Made by a program: the position numbers and the translations under genes. The notes beneath the pieces are model-generated. The model made no database searches, was not told the origin of the DNA, and saw nothing but the letters and a program-made list of their open reading frames with translations. A stretch of 64,000 bases of DNA, taken from NCBI GenBank assembly GCA_030691505.1, contig JAUYEG010000163.1:21630-85629 (forward strand). Direction: 5' to 3'. This stretch comes from Bacillota bacterium. GTDB lineage: Bacteria; Bacillota; Sulfobacillia; JAUYEG01. This document shows, in pieces, positions 24,157-34,587 of this stretch. The first letter of the stretch is position 1, and every line of letters starts with the position of its first letter.

Positions 24157-26586
24157 TTAGCGCAGTTCAGCCATCGCGACTCCGTCGCCGCCTTCGTTGG
24201 GCATTCCCGGCAGCACCAAGAGAACGTGCGGGTGCGCGCGCAGATGAGCCACGACCGCCTCGCGCAGCGCGCCCGTTCCCTTGCCGTGGATCACCCTGAC
24301 CTTGCGAGCGCCTGCCAGTAACGCGTCATCGAGGTATTTATCCACACGCTCGATAGCGTCGAGCACTGTCGCGCCGCGGAGGTCGATCTCGGGCGAAAAC
24401 GCCGCCGCCCGCTCTGCTGCCAGCCCGGGGGGCCGCGCCCCGCTGCCCCCCGCACCCTCGCCGCGCCCCGCCGCGCCCGCGCCGCTCGCGGTTCCGGCCC
24501 CACCCGTCTCGCCCCCCTCCGCTTGAACCAGGTCGCTGGCATCGGCCATCACGCGCATGATGCCCACCTGGACCGCGACCTGCCCGGCCGAGTCGGGCGG
24601 AGTCAGGATGTAGCCCTCCTGCCCGAGCCGCAGCAGCCGGACGCGAAGCCCGGGACGAATCGACGCCGCGTCGATCGCGCCGCCGGGGACGGCCTCGGCC
24701 GGCGCGTCCGCCAGAAGGATTTCCGCCTCGGCGCGTGCGTCCTTGAACCGCTCGCGCAGTGCGGCGATGCCGCGCTCGACATCACGGCGGTCGGTGGCGC
24801 CCGCGAGCCGCCGCAATTCCTTGGAAATGGATTCGAACTCCGCGCGGGCGCGTGCCACTGCCTGGCGCAGGTCGGAACGCAGACGGTCGCGCGCCTCGCG
24901 CCACTGCTCTTCCAACTCGCGGAGCCGCGCCTCGTACTCGAACTTCAACGCCATGGCCTCGCGCCGGGCGCGTGCGGTCTCCTCGCGCTCAAGCTGGGCC
25001 TGATTGCGCTCCTCGACCAGGTCGCGGATCATGTCCTCAACCTTGATCCGGTCATCGCCGATCAACTGGCGGGCCCGCTCTGTGATCTGTCCCGCGAGCC
25101 CCAGCCTGCGGGCGATCGCAAGGGCGTTGCTCGAGCCCGGCACGCCGATGCTCAGCCGAAAGGTGGGGGCGAGCGTTTCCGGGTCAAAGGACACCGAGGC
25201 GTTGGCAATGCCGCCCCGGGTATACGCAAACGACTTGAGCTGCCCGTAATGCGTCGTCGCCATGGTCCGGCAGCCGCGGGCGTGCAGGGTTTCGAGCAAC
25301 GCCACGGCCAGGGCGGCGCCCTCCACAGGGTCAGTCCCCGCCCCCACCTCGTCAAGAAGCACCAGGGACCGCTCCCCCGCCTGCCCGAGAATCCGCACGA
25401 TGTTCCCCATGTGGGATGAGAAGGTGGAGAGGCTCTGCTCGATGCTCTGCTCGTCGCCGATATCCGCCAGCACGTGTTCGAAGACGGTGGCCACAGGGCC
25501 GGGAGCGGTGGGCACGAACAGTCCCGCCTGTGCCATCACGCTGAGCAAGCCGGCGGTCTTGAGCGTGACGGTCTTGCCGCCCGTGTTGGGGCCTGTGATG
25601 ACCATGATCTGAAAATCGCTGCCCAGCCGGATATCCACGGGCACCACGGTATCGGACGGCAGCAGGGGGTGGCGCGCCGCCGGGAATTCAAACCGAGCCG
25701 CCTCGGCCAGCTGGGGCCGGCACGCCCGGTAGTCCTCGGCCAGGCGCCCCTTGGCCAGCGCGAAATCGAGCTGCCGCAACACCGCAAGGGCTACCTGCAA
25801 CTCATCGGCATGCGCCCCCACGTTCTGGGATAGCTCGGCGAGAATCCGCCGCACCTCGTCCCGTTCCTCAATTGCCAGCCGCCGCAGCTCATTGTTGAGG
25901 GGGACACACGACGCGGGCTCGACAAAGACAGTGGCGCCCGAGGACGACACGTCGTGGACGACTCCGGGGAGCGACCCGCGCGACTCCTGACGCACGGGGA
26001 GCACCCACCGTCCCTCGCGCATCGTGACGATGGATTCCTGGAGACTCCGGGCGTACTCGGGGCTGCGCAGGTAGGACTGCATCCGCTCGCGCACCCGCTC
26101 GCCGAGGATCCGCTGCTGGCTCCGCAGGCGGTACAGCCGGTCGCTTGCGCGGTCGGCTATCTCGCCCTGGTCGCTTATGGCAACGGCGATGGCCTGAACG
26201 AGCGCGGACGGGTAGGTCACCGGCGCGGCGAGCGCCGCAAGGCCCGGGCACAGCGCGGCCTGCTGCACAACGAAGTCCCGCAGCGAACGTGCCGCCCGGG
26301 CGGTATCGGCGACGGCGCGCAGTTCCAGCGGGTCGAGCACACCGCCCAAGGACGCCCGGCGGACCTCTTCGCGCACGTCATGAATTCCGCCAAGCGAAGG
26401 GAGCTGAACTGTCGTTAAGAGCGCGTGTGCCTCGGCTGTTTCCTGCAGCGCATCGGCGACGGCGACCCTGTCGGTGCTGGGTTGGAGCTCAAGCGCGGCC
26501 TCGCGCCCGAGCGGGGACGCGGCGCGGTCCGCGAGGGCGGCCAAGATGCGATCAAACTCCAGGATCCTGAGCGTCTTGGGGTCCAT
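24157..26586 (-). CDS. mutS2: Endonuclease MutS2
   Basis: MutS2 (809 aa), a MutS-like ATPase without the mismatch-recognition domain. It carries the core domain, Walker A GPNTGGKTVTLKT (about 332), Walker B LLDEVGAGTDPVEGAALA, a long coiled coil (about 500-610) and a C-terminal Smr nuclease domain (IDLRGATVLDAIERV, VIHGKGTGALREAV). A Gly/Ala-rich linker separates the coiled-coil part from Smr. The family has been tied to recombination suppression and to rescue of collided ribosomes. The ATG at 26586 follows GGGAGG and gives MDPKTLRILEFDRIL, the usual N-terminus; the frame extends upstream without such a site. Confidence 0.95.
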   Translation of the reverse strand: MDPKTLRILEFDRILAALADRAASPLGREAALELQPSTDRVAVADALQETAEAHALLTTVQLPSLGGIHDVREEVRRASLGGVLDPLELRAVADTARAARSLRDFVVQQAALCPGLAALAAPVTYPSALVQAIAVAISDQGEIADRASDRLYRLRSQQRILGERVRERMQSYLRSPEYARSLQESIVTMREGRWVLPVRQESRGSLPGVVHDVSSSGATVFVEPASCVPLNNELRRLAIEERDEVRRILAELSQNVGAHADELQVALAVLRQLDFALAKGRLAEDYRACRPQLAEAARFEFPAARHPLLPSDTVVPVDIRLGSDFQIMVITGPNTGGKTVTLKTAGLLSVMAQAGLFVPTAPGPVATVFEHVLADIGDEQSIEQSLSTFSSHMGNIVRILGQAGERSLVLLDEVGAGTDPVEGAALAVALLETLHARGCRTMATTHYGQLKSFAYTRGGIANASVSFDPETLAPTFRLSIGVPGSSNALAIARRLGLAGQITERARQLIGDDRIKVEDMIRDLVEERNQAQLEREETARARREAMALKFEYEARLRELEEQWREARDRLRSDLRQAVARARAEFESISKELRRLAGATDRRDVERGIAALRERFKDARAEAEILLADAPAEAVPGGAIDAASIRPGLRVRLLRLGQEGYILTPPDSAGQVAVQVGIMRVMADASDLVQAEGGETGGAGTASGAGAAGRGEGAGGSGARPPGLAAERAAAFSPEIDLRGATVLDAIERVDKYLDDALLAGARKVRVIHGKGTGALREAVVAHLRAHPHVLLVLPGMPNEGGDGVAMAELR

Positions 26587-26732
26587 CGCCGACCTCCCCC
26601 CCCCGGTCCCGCAGTCCCCCGGTCCCTCCACATGCAACCCAATACTAATCGGCCCGACCGGCCGGAGCAACGCCGGCGCGGCAGTGCGGATTGCCGTGCG
26701 CCCGTGCGGCTGCCCGAGGCCCGGCATCCGGG

Positions 26733-27629
26733 TCAGCCCGGTGCGGCCAGTGCCTCAAGCAGCCCTGCGACGCCGGTCAGATCGGTGCACGACCGTGCGG
26801 CTTCGTGCGGCGGCCAGACCACCAAGGGTACCGGGTTGAGGGTGTGCGTGTCGCACGACATGTCCTCGATGTTCCCGTGATCGCTGAAAAGAACAAGGCG
26901 CACCGGCGAAACGCCGGGGGGTCCGCCGGCGTACGCGGCCTGTCGCCCACCTCCCAAGCCAAGCCCGTCAAGGACAGCCGCGAGGAACGCGTCCAGCCGC
27001 CGCAGCACATCCCGCGCGCGCCCGCGGTCGCCGCTGTGCCCGGCCTGGTCGGTGAGGAAGTACTCCAGGACGGTCAGGTCATGCCTGGCGGCCACTCGCA
27101 GGGCGGTTTCCGCAGCGCCGCGCGCGTCAAGCCGGGGAACGTCTTCACCCTGGGCGCACAGCGCGTCGCCGGTGAGGTCATGGTGAACGCCATCGCCGCG
27201 CCTGAGGCTCGCCGCGTCGCGGAGCGGCAGCCCGGCGCTGACCGCCGCCAGCGTGCTGCACGACGCGCGCATGTGGCCCGCGGCCATCATCCTCAGGTAG
27301 GCGCGGCTGTACGTGTTGAGAAACGCGGCCTTGCCGCCCGCCGAGGTCACGCGGGAGTAAAAGGTCCCACGAGCAAGCAACCGCCGCAGAGACGGCCCGG
27401 GGAAGCCCTGCACGTGCCGCCCCGCGACGGCTGCGGCGTTGACTCCGGTGAACAACGTCGCCTGACCGGTGGCGCTCTGAGGCAGGCCGGGCACTTTGAG
27501 CGTGGCGTCGAGCGGCACGGCCCCCGCAAGCAACCACGGAAGGACCTCCAGCTTGGAGTCGAGAACCGGGTTGTCCTCGGTGTCGGGGCGGCCCAGGCCG
27601 AGCCCGTCCACAAACACCGCCAGGACCAT
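26733..27629 (-). CDS. Alkaline-phosphatase-superfamily metalloenzyme (phosphopentomutase/iPGM-like)
   Basis: A 298-residue protein of the alkaline phosphatase superfamily. The N-terminus MVLAVFVDGLGLGRPD has the metal-binding Asp. SATGQATLFTGVNA contains the Thr/Ser nucleophile position, and EYFLTDQAGH and VLFSDHGNIED supply Asp/His metal ligands, as in phosphopentomutase and cofactor-independent phosphoglycerate mutase. The substrate is unknown; homologues in clostridia are annotated only as metalloenzyme domain proteins. The ATG at 27629 overlaps the polX TGA (ATGA), so the two are translationally coupled. Confidence 0.8.
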   Translation of the reverse strand: MVLAVFVDGLGLGRPDTEDNPVLDSKLEVLPWLLAGAVPLDATLKVPGLPQSATGQATLFTGVNAAAVAGRHVQGFPGPSLRRLLARGTFYSRVTSAGGKAAFLNTYSRAYLRMMAAGHMRASCSTLAAVSAGLPLRDAASLRRGDGVHHDLTGDALCAQGEDVPRLDARGAAETALRVAARHDLTVLEYFLTDQAGHSGDRGRARDVLRRLDAFLAAVLDGLGLGGGRQAAYAGGPPGVSPVRLVLFSDHGNIEDMSCDTHTLNPVPLVVWPPHEAARSCTDLTGVAGLLEALAAPG

Positions 27630-29386
27630 CAGCGGGAGCGGGCCAGTCGGCGGCGCCGCCACTCGAGCAGTTGCTCCAGCGAAAGCGCGTTGAGCACATC
27701 TTCGCGCCGCACCCATCCACGCCGCGCGGACCACACGCCCATCTCCATGTCGCCCAGATTGCGGTGGTCGTGCGCATCGGTGCTGATGGCGATCTTGACC
27801 CCCGCCCCGACGGCCCGCCGGGCCATCGGCGGCGGAACGTCGAGCCTGTGGGGCGATGCGTTAAGCTCAAGCGCGGTACCCGTTTCGGCGGCGGCCGCGA
27901 TGAGCGCCTCCGAGTCGAGCTCGTAGGGCTGGCGTGCACCGATGATCCGCCCTGTCGGGTGGGCGATGACATCCACCAGCGGGTGCCTGGCGGCGCCGAC
28001 AAGCCTGGCCGTAAGGTCCGGGCCGTCGCGGCGCGATGGCGTGTGCACCGCCGCGACGACCCAATCGAGCCGCCGCAGCACCTCGTCCGGCAGATCAAGT
28101 TCGCCGCCGGCAAGCACCTCGACCTCGCACCCACGGAGGATGCGGCAGCGCCCGCCGCCGCGGTTGAGTGCGTCGATGTCCTCCGCCTGCGAGGCGAGGC
28201 GCTCGGAGGTCAGGCCCCGGGCAAACGCGAGTGAACGGCTGTGGTCGGTGATGGCCAGGTATTCAAGGCCACGGGCGGCCGCCGCCCCGGCGAGGACGGC
28301 CGCCGGGTCGCGCCCGTCGCTCCAGTCCGTGTGGGTGTGCAGGTCGCCCCTGATGTCAGCCGGGTCGACCAGTTCGGGAAGCCGGCTGCCCGCAGCGGCC
28401 TCGATTTCGCCGGTATCCTCGCGGAGCTCGGGCGGGATATACTCGAGGCCGAGGGCCGCGTACAACTCCGCCTCGGATCGCGCTGCCAGAGGTGGGGCCT
28501 CCAACCCTGGAGGGTCCTCCGCGCCGGGCAGACACGTCAGCCCGTATTCGTTTAGCCTCAGCCCCCGGCTCTTGGCGAGCTCGCGCAACCGGACGTTGTG
28601 CTCCTTGGAACCGGTGAAGTACAGCAGGGCGGCGGCGTACTGCTCGGGAGCGACGGCGCGAACATCCACCTGAAAGCCGTCACGAACCCGTACGCTGGCC
28701 TTGGTGTCGCCCAGCGCCAGGACCTCGCTCACAAATGGCCCCGCCGCGAAAGCGTCCAGAACCTCTCGTGGCCTGAGCGTGGAAACAAGCAAGTCCAGAT
28801 CCCCGACGGTTTCCAGCCCGCGCCGGAGGCTGCCCGCGTAGGCCGCCGCGACGACGCCCACATGGCCCCGCAAGACTGACAGCAGGCCTTGAGCCAGGGG
28901 CAGCGCGGTGGCGATGGGTGTCCGCCCGCCCCAGCGCCGCACCCCTTCGATGCCGGCCAGTACCGCGGCAGCACGCTTGCTCCCCCAACCGCGCAGCGCC
29001 GCGAGTCGCCCGTCGCCCGCTGCGTCCTCAAGCCCGTCCAGGTCGGAAACGCCCAACTCACGCCAGATCATGGCGGCGCTCTTGGGACCGACGCCGGGAA
29101 CGCGCATCAGCTGCAGAATCGCGGGGGGAAGCTCGGCGCGCAGTTCCTCCAGGAGCCGGCAGGTGCCGGTTTGGAGGATCTCCTCGATCTTGCGGGCGAA
29201 GCTCTCGCCGATGCCGCGAACGGTCTCTAGCCCGCCACGCCGGTGTACCTCGGAAAGGGGCTCGGGGTGCTCCTCTATCGATTGCGCCGCCCTCTGGTAG
29301 GCGCGCAGCTTAAAGCCTGCCAGCCCTTTGAGTTCGAGCAGGGCGGCCATCTCGTGAAAACGCGCTGCCAGCTCGGCGTTGGTCAT
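27629..29386 (-). CDS. polX: DNA polymerase/3'-5' exonuclease PolX
   Basis: PolX (585 aa), a family X repair polymerase fused to a PHP phosphoesterase. The N-terminal HhH region starts TNAELAARFHEMAALLELKG and includes MRVPGVGPKSAAMIW. The nucleotidyltransferase carboxylates are in VGDLDLLVS (about 194) and VDVRA. The PHP domain begins near 346 with DLHTHTDWSDG, and LAITDHSRSLAFA and ISTDAHDHRNLGDMEMG provide its metal ligands. Adjacent mutS2 and zapA match the usual Bacillus-type zapA-(cvpA)-polX-mutS2 order. Confidence 0.95.
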   Translation of the reverse strand: MTNAELAARFHEMAALLELKGLAGFKLRAYQRAAQSIEEHPEPLSEVHRRGGLETVRGIGESFARKIEEILQTGTCRLLEELRAELPPAILQLMRVPGVGPKSAAMIWRELGVSDLDGLEDAAGDGRLAALRGWGSKRAAAVLAGIEGVRRWGGRTPIATALPLAQGLLSVLRGHVGVVAAAYAGSLRRGLETVGDLDLLVSTLRPREVLDAFAAGPFVSEVLALGDTKASVRVRDGFQVDVRAVAPEQYAAALLYFTGSKEHNVRLRELAKSRGLRLNEYGLTCLPGAEDPPGLEAPPLAARSEAELYAALGLEYIPPELREDTGEIEAAAGSRLPELVDPADIRGDLHTHTDWSDGRDPAAVLAGAAAARGLEYLAITDHSRSLAFARGLTSERLASQAEDIDALNRGGGRCRILRGCEVEVLAGGELDLPDEVLRRLDWVVAAVHTPSRRDGPDLTARLVGAARHPLVDVIAHPTGRIIGARQPYELDSEALIAAAAETGTALELNASPHRLDVPPPMARRAVGAGVKIAISTDAHDHRNLGDMEMGVWSARRGWVRREDVLNALSLEQLLEWRRRRLARSR

Positions 29387-29393
29387 CCGGCCG

Positions 29394-29714
29394 CTAGGTT
29401 TTCCCCTGGCGCTTGGCCCACTCGTCCTCGAAAATCGACGTCAGGGTTGCATGTTCTTGCCGCAACCTGAAAAGCTCGTCCGCGATCTGCAGGGCGGCGA
29501 GCACGGCCACGCGGCCCGTACCCAGTTTGCTCTGGTTGCCGGCCACGCGGCGCATCGCGGAGTCGACGTACTCGCCGAGCGCTCTGAGATGCTCCCCATC
29601 GGCAGAGGACTTGAGCGGGTAGTCCTCGCCGTAGACCCTGAGGATGACCCGGCCCCTGGTCCCCTCCTGGCCCGTGGCCTTGATGTGGCCCAACCCTTGT
29701 GTGGGATCATGCAT
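29394..29714 (-). CDS. zapA: Cell division protein ZapA
   Basis: A 106-residue ZapA, which stabilises FtsZ bundles at midcell. RVILRVYGEDYPLKSSADGE and EHLRALGEYVDSAMR are the conserved N-terminal part. The C-terminal half is an alpha helix/coiled coil (VAVLAALQIADELFRLRQE). The ATG follows GGAGGCGAG by a suitable distance. Position between pheT (3 kb upstream) and polX-mutS2 is the classic one; here an ABC-F gene has been placed between pheT and zapA. Confidence 0.9.
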   Translation of the reverse strand: MHDPTQGLGHIKATGQEGTRGRVILRVYGEDYPLKSSADGEHLRALGEYVDSAMRRVAGNQSKLGTGRVAVLAALQIADELFRLRQEHATLTSIFEDEWAKRQGKT

Positions 29715-29749
29715 GCATGCTCGCCTCCGCCGGATTACATTTGCCGCCG

Positions 29750-31723
<1,974 letters not shown>

Positions 31724-31753
31724 CACCCGTGTCCTCCTTCCTCATCCGGCCGC

Positions 31754-31996
31754 AAAAAGGGCCAGCGGTCGTGACCGCTGGCCCGTATGTCCCGGATGAG
31801 CGCACCCGAAGGTGCTGGGCGGGTTGTTGCACTACCGGCTGATCTGCGCCGCACGTGCCAGCGGGTAAGCGGAAACAGCCCGTGCAGGCAAACACGCCCG
31901 CACGGGCAGCGCTCTCCCCTCAGACCGTCAGCACGGCGCCGTTCATCGCGGCTCGAAGACCTCCCCGTATGCGGAACAGACCAGACGCACCCGTTG
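31754..31996 (-). promoter_or_regulatory. Attenuator-like leader of the ABC-F gene
   Basis: About 270 nt lie between the predicted transcript start (near 31996) and the ABC-F start codon. Minus strand, in order: a short leader reading frame (31946-31920); a hairpin with 8-bp arms GCCCGTGC/GCACGGGC; a GCACC-TTCG-GGTGC hairpin; then an intrinsic terminator with a perfect 12-bp stem GGGCCAGCGGTC/GACCGCTGGCCC (31784-31759) and T5. CTCATCCGG before the terminator pairs with CCGGATGAG after it, next to the AGGAGG ribosome-binding site. The arrangement resembles ribosome-controlled attenuators of antibiotic-responsive ABC-F genes; that function is inferred. No T-box consensus was found. Confidence 0.6.
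31920..31946 (-). CDS. Putative 8-residue leader peptide of ABC-F attenuator
   Basis: ATG AAC GGC GCC GTG CTG ACG GTC TGA encodes MNGAVLTV. A GGGGAGG element stands 13 bases before the ATG, slightly far but usable. Its place at the 5' end of a structured leader is that of a ribosome-stalling peptide. Whether it is translated is unknown. Confidence 0.4.
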   Translation of the reverse strand: MNGAVLTV

Positions 31997-32003
31997 CGGG
32001 TTT

Positions 32004-32033
32004 ATCCTAGCAGATGCCGCTCAGGACAGTCAA
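32004..32033 (-). promoter_or_regulatory. Promoter of the ABC-F leader transcript
   Basis: Minus-strand TTGACT (32033-32028), 18-bp spacer, TAGGAT (32009-32004), just beyond the end of pheT. It gives the ABC-F gene a transcript independent of pheST. Confidence 0.65.
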
Positions 32034-32068
32034 CCCGAACGCACAACATCCGCCGGCCGGCCCCTGCC

Positions 32069-34576
32069 CTACTGCGCCCGCAGGACCCCGCCCGCATCCG
32101 CCATTCGTCCGACGATCTGAGCGCAGGTGAGGTCGACCTGTTCATCTGTCAACGTCTGCTCGGGAGACCGGAACGTCAGGGCAAAGGCAAGGCTGCGCTT
32201 CCCCGCACCGACCTGGGCGCCCCGGTACACGTCAAAGAGGCGCAGGTCTGTGAGGGTTTCTCCGCCGGCCTCGGCGATGATCCGGGTCACCCGCGCCGCG
32301 GGCAGGTCGTCGGGCACAACGAACGCCAGGTCCCGTTGCACGGCGGGGAATCTCGGCAGTCCGCGGAAAACCCGGTAGGGACCGGAGAGCTCGATCATGG
32401 TCTCGAAGTCGAGCTCCGCAAGGTAGACCGGCGGTCGGAGGCCGTAGCCGGCTGCGGCGTCCGCCGTCAATTCGCCGAGCCAACCGAGCGCGCGGTCGTC
32501 GCAGGAGATGGTCGCCGTCCTGCCGCGCCGGGTAAATGCCGCAGTGCCGGGCTCGAACGACAGGTTATCCAGCCGCATCGACTCGGCCAGCCCCTCGATG
32601 ACGCCCTTTAGCAGGTAGAAATCCACAGGGCCGTCCCCGCCGCGCCAGTTGGCCGCCCCCGGCGCCGTTCCGGTCAGCACGATGGCCACCCGCAGCGGCT
32701 CTGACGGGAGGTCTGTGAGCGGCAGAGACTGAGGGAGGTACACCCGGTTGATCTCGAAAGCATGCAGGTCCGTGACTCCGTACCCGGCGTTGTAGCCAAG
32801 CACCCGGAGGAGGTTGGGGACCAGCGACGTCCGCATCCGGGCCTGGTCCTCGGTCATCGGATTGGCCAGGGGAATCGAGAGCCTCCACGGGTGATCCGGC
32901 GGGAGCATCAGCCTGTCAAACTCGGCGGCGGAGTGATACGAGAACGTGACGAGCTCATCAAGCCCGTAGCCACGCAGGACCTGTCCGGCAGCCATTGTCG
33001 CTGCACGCCGGGCCGGCCGCGCGGTCAGCGGCATGCCTCCGGACGGGAGAGCGGGCTCGATGCGGTCATAGCCGTAGGCCCTGGCGATCTCCTCCACGAT
33101 GTCCGCGCCGCCCTCGATGTCCGAACGCCGCGTGGGCACCTCCACCCGGAGCGTGCTTCCGGCGCCATCGGGGCCGGCCGGACCCGGCTCCACCGATGCG
33201 TCGAGCCCGAGGGTTGCCAGCAGAGACACCATCTGCGCGCCGGCTATTGGTGCTCCGGCGAGCGTCCGGACGTAGTCCGTAGATACACGAACGGTCATTG
33301 GCGTCGTGGCCGCCGCCACGACGTCAATGACCCCGGAAACGCGGCGGGCTGCCCCGATCTCGGAAAACAGCCCTGCGGCCCGTTCGATCGCGCGCACGGT
33401 CCCGGACGGGTCGACCCCCTTTTCGAACCGGATCGAGGCCTCCGTGCGCAGCCCCAACCGGCGCGAAGTGCGACGCACGCTTATCGGGGCGAAATGTGCC
33501 GACTCAAGGAACACGCGCCTGGTCGTCGGGCTGATCTCGGTGTTGGCGCCGCCCATCACGCCCGCAATGGCCACCGCGCGGTCCGCATCGGCAATGGCAA
33601 GGTCGTCCGGTCCCAGCTCGCGTTCGGTCCCGTCAAGACTGACCAGCCGTTCGCCGTGCGCCGCCCGCCGGACCACGATCCGCCTTCCGGAGAGCGTGTC
33701 GAAGTCAAACGCGTGCAACGGCTGACCCAGCTCAAGCATTACGTAGTTAGTTACGTCAACCAGTGAGTTGAGCGGACGCAACCCCCCCGCGATGAGCCTC
33801 CGCTGCATCCAAAGCGGCGACGGGCCTACCACAACGTCCTCAAACAGCGCCCCCGAATACCGATCGCACAACTCCGGCGCGGCAATGACGACCGCCGCGG
33901 CCTGGCCGGCCTCGCCCGAGGCCAGATCCCGGGCCGCCGATGAACTCGCCGGACCGGTCAGGGCGTGATCGCCGGTTCCCGGCGCAGGCTCGCGAAGAGC
34001 CGCACCGCTGACCGCGGCCACCTCGCGAGCGACGCCGAGCATGCTCTGGCAGAACACCGCGTAGTTGGGCGTCAGGTCAAGCTCCAGCACCTCATCATCG
34101 AGGCCGAGCAGCGAGATGCAGTCCGTCCCGGGCGCCGTGCCCGCCGGAAGGATCACTATGCGGTCCTCCGCCTCAGTCCCGTGTCCGAGGCCAAGCTCCG
34201 CAGCGGAGCACATCATGCCCTGGGAAACTATGCCCTTGAACTCCACCGGGCCGATCGTCTGGCCACCGGGCAACGCCCCCCCGGCAGCGACGACCGGGAC
34301 GATATCGCCGGCGCGGAAGTTGCCGGCGCCGCTGACCAGGGTGACCTTGCCGGCCGGGCCCAGGTCGACATCCGCGACCAGCAGCTTGTCGAGCTCGGGG
34401 TGCTTTTGGACTCTCAGAACCAGTCCGGCCGATATACCGCGCGCACCGGCCCAGGGCTGCTCGATGGCGTCAATCGTCAGGCCGGCCATCTCCAGGCGAC
34501 CAAGCAACGCCTGTAGCTGCGCCTTTTCGGAAGGCAGATCGACGTAGTCCCTCAACCAGGACAGGGAAACCCTCAT
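32069..34576 (-). CDS. pheT: Phenylalanyl-tRNA synthetase beta subunit
   Basis: PheT (835 aa), the beta chain of the alpha2-beta2 PheRS. It starts MRVSLSWLRDYVDLP; an EMAP-like tRNA-binding domain follows (about 40-150, with VSGAGNFRAGDIVPVV). Then come the B3/B4 editing domain (SLVDVTNYVMLELGQPLHAF, LESAHFAPISVRRTSRRLG), the B5 DNA-binding-like domain, the catalytic-like module and the C-terminal ferredoxin-fold anticodon-binding domain (PRFPAVQRDLAFVVPDDL, FRSPEQTLTDEQV). It follows pheS by 11 bp. Confidence 0.96.
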   Translation of the reverse strand: MRVSLSWLRDYVDLPSEKAQLQALLGRLEMAGLTIDAIEQPWAGARGISAGLVLRVQKHPELDKLLVADVDLGPAGKVTLVSGAGNFRAGDIVPVVAAGGALPGGQTIGPVEFKGIVSQGMMCSAAELGLGHGTEAEDRIVILPAGTAPGTDCISLLGLDDEVLELDLTPNYAVFCQSMLGVAREVAAVSGAALREPAPGTGDHALTGPASSSAARDLASGEAGQAAAVVIAAPELCDRYSGALFEDVVVGPSPLWMQRRLIAGGLRPLNSLVDVTNYVMLELGQPLHAFDFDTLSGRRIVVRRAAHGERLVSLDGTERELGPDDLAIADADRAVAIAGVMGGANTEISPTTRRVFLESAHFAPISVRRTSRRLGLRTEASIRFEKGVDPSGTVRAIERAAGLFSEIGAARRVSGVIDVVAAATTPMTVRVSTDYVRTLAGAPIAGAQMVSLLATLGLDASVEPGPAGPDGAGSTLRVEVPTRRSDIEGGADIVEEIARAYGYDRIEPALPSGGMPLTARPARRAATMAAGQVLRGYGLDELVTFSYHSAAEFDRLMLPPDHPWRLSIPLANPMTEDQARMRTSLVPNLLRVLGYNAGYGVTDLHAFEINRVYLPQSLPLTDLPSEPLRVAIVLTGTAPGAANWRGGDGPVDFYLLKGVIEGLAESMRLDNLSFEPGTAAFTRRGRTATISCDDRALGWLGELTADAAAGYGLRPPVYLAELDFETMIELSGPYRVFRGLPRFPAVQRDLAFVVPDDLPAARVTRIIAEAGGETLTDLRLFDVYRGAQVGAGKRSLAFALTFRSPEQTLTDEQVDLTCAQIVGRMADAGGVLRAQ

Positions 34577-34587
34577 GCCGCCACCCC

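Noticed and set aside
31727..32003. T-box or metabolite riboswitch ahead of the ABC-F gene
   Set aside because: No T-box consensus (TGGNACCGCG) or recognisable riboswitch core was found; an attenuator explanation fits better.
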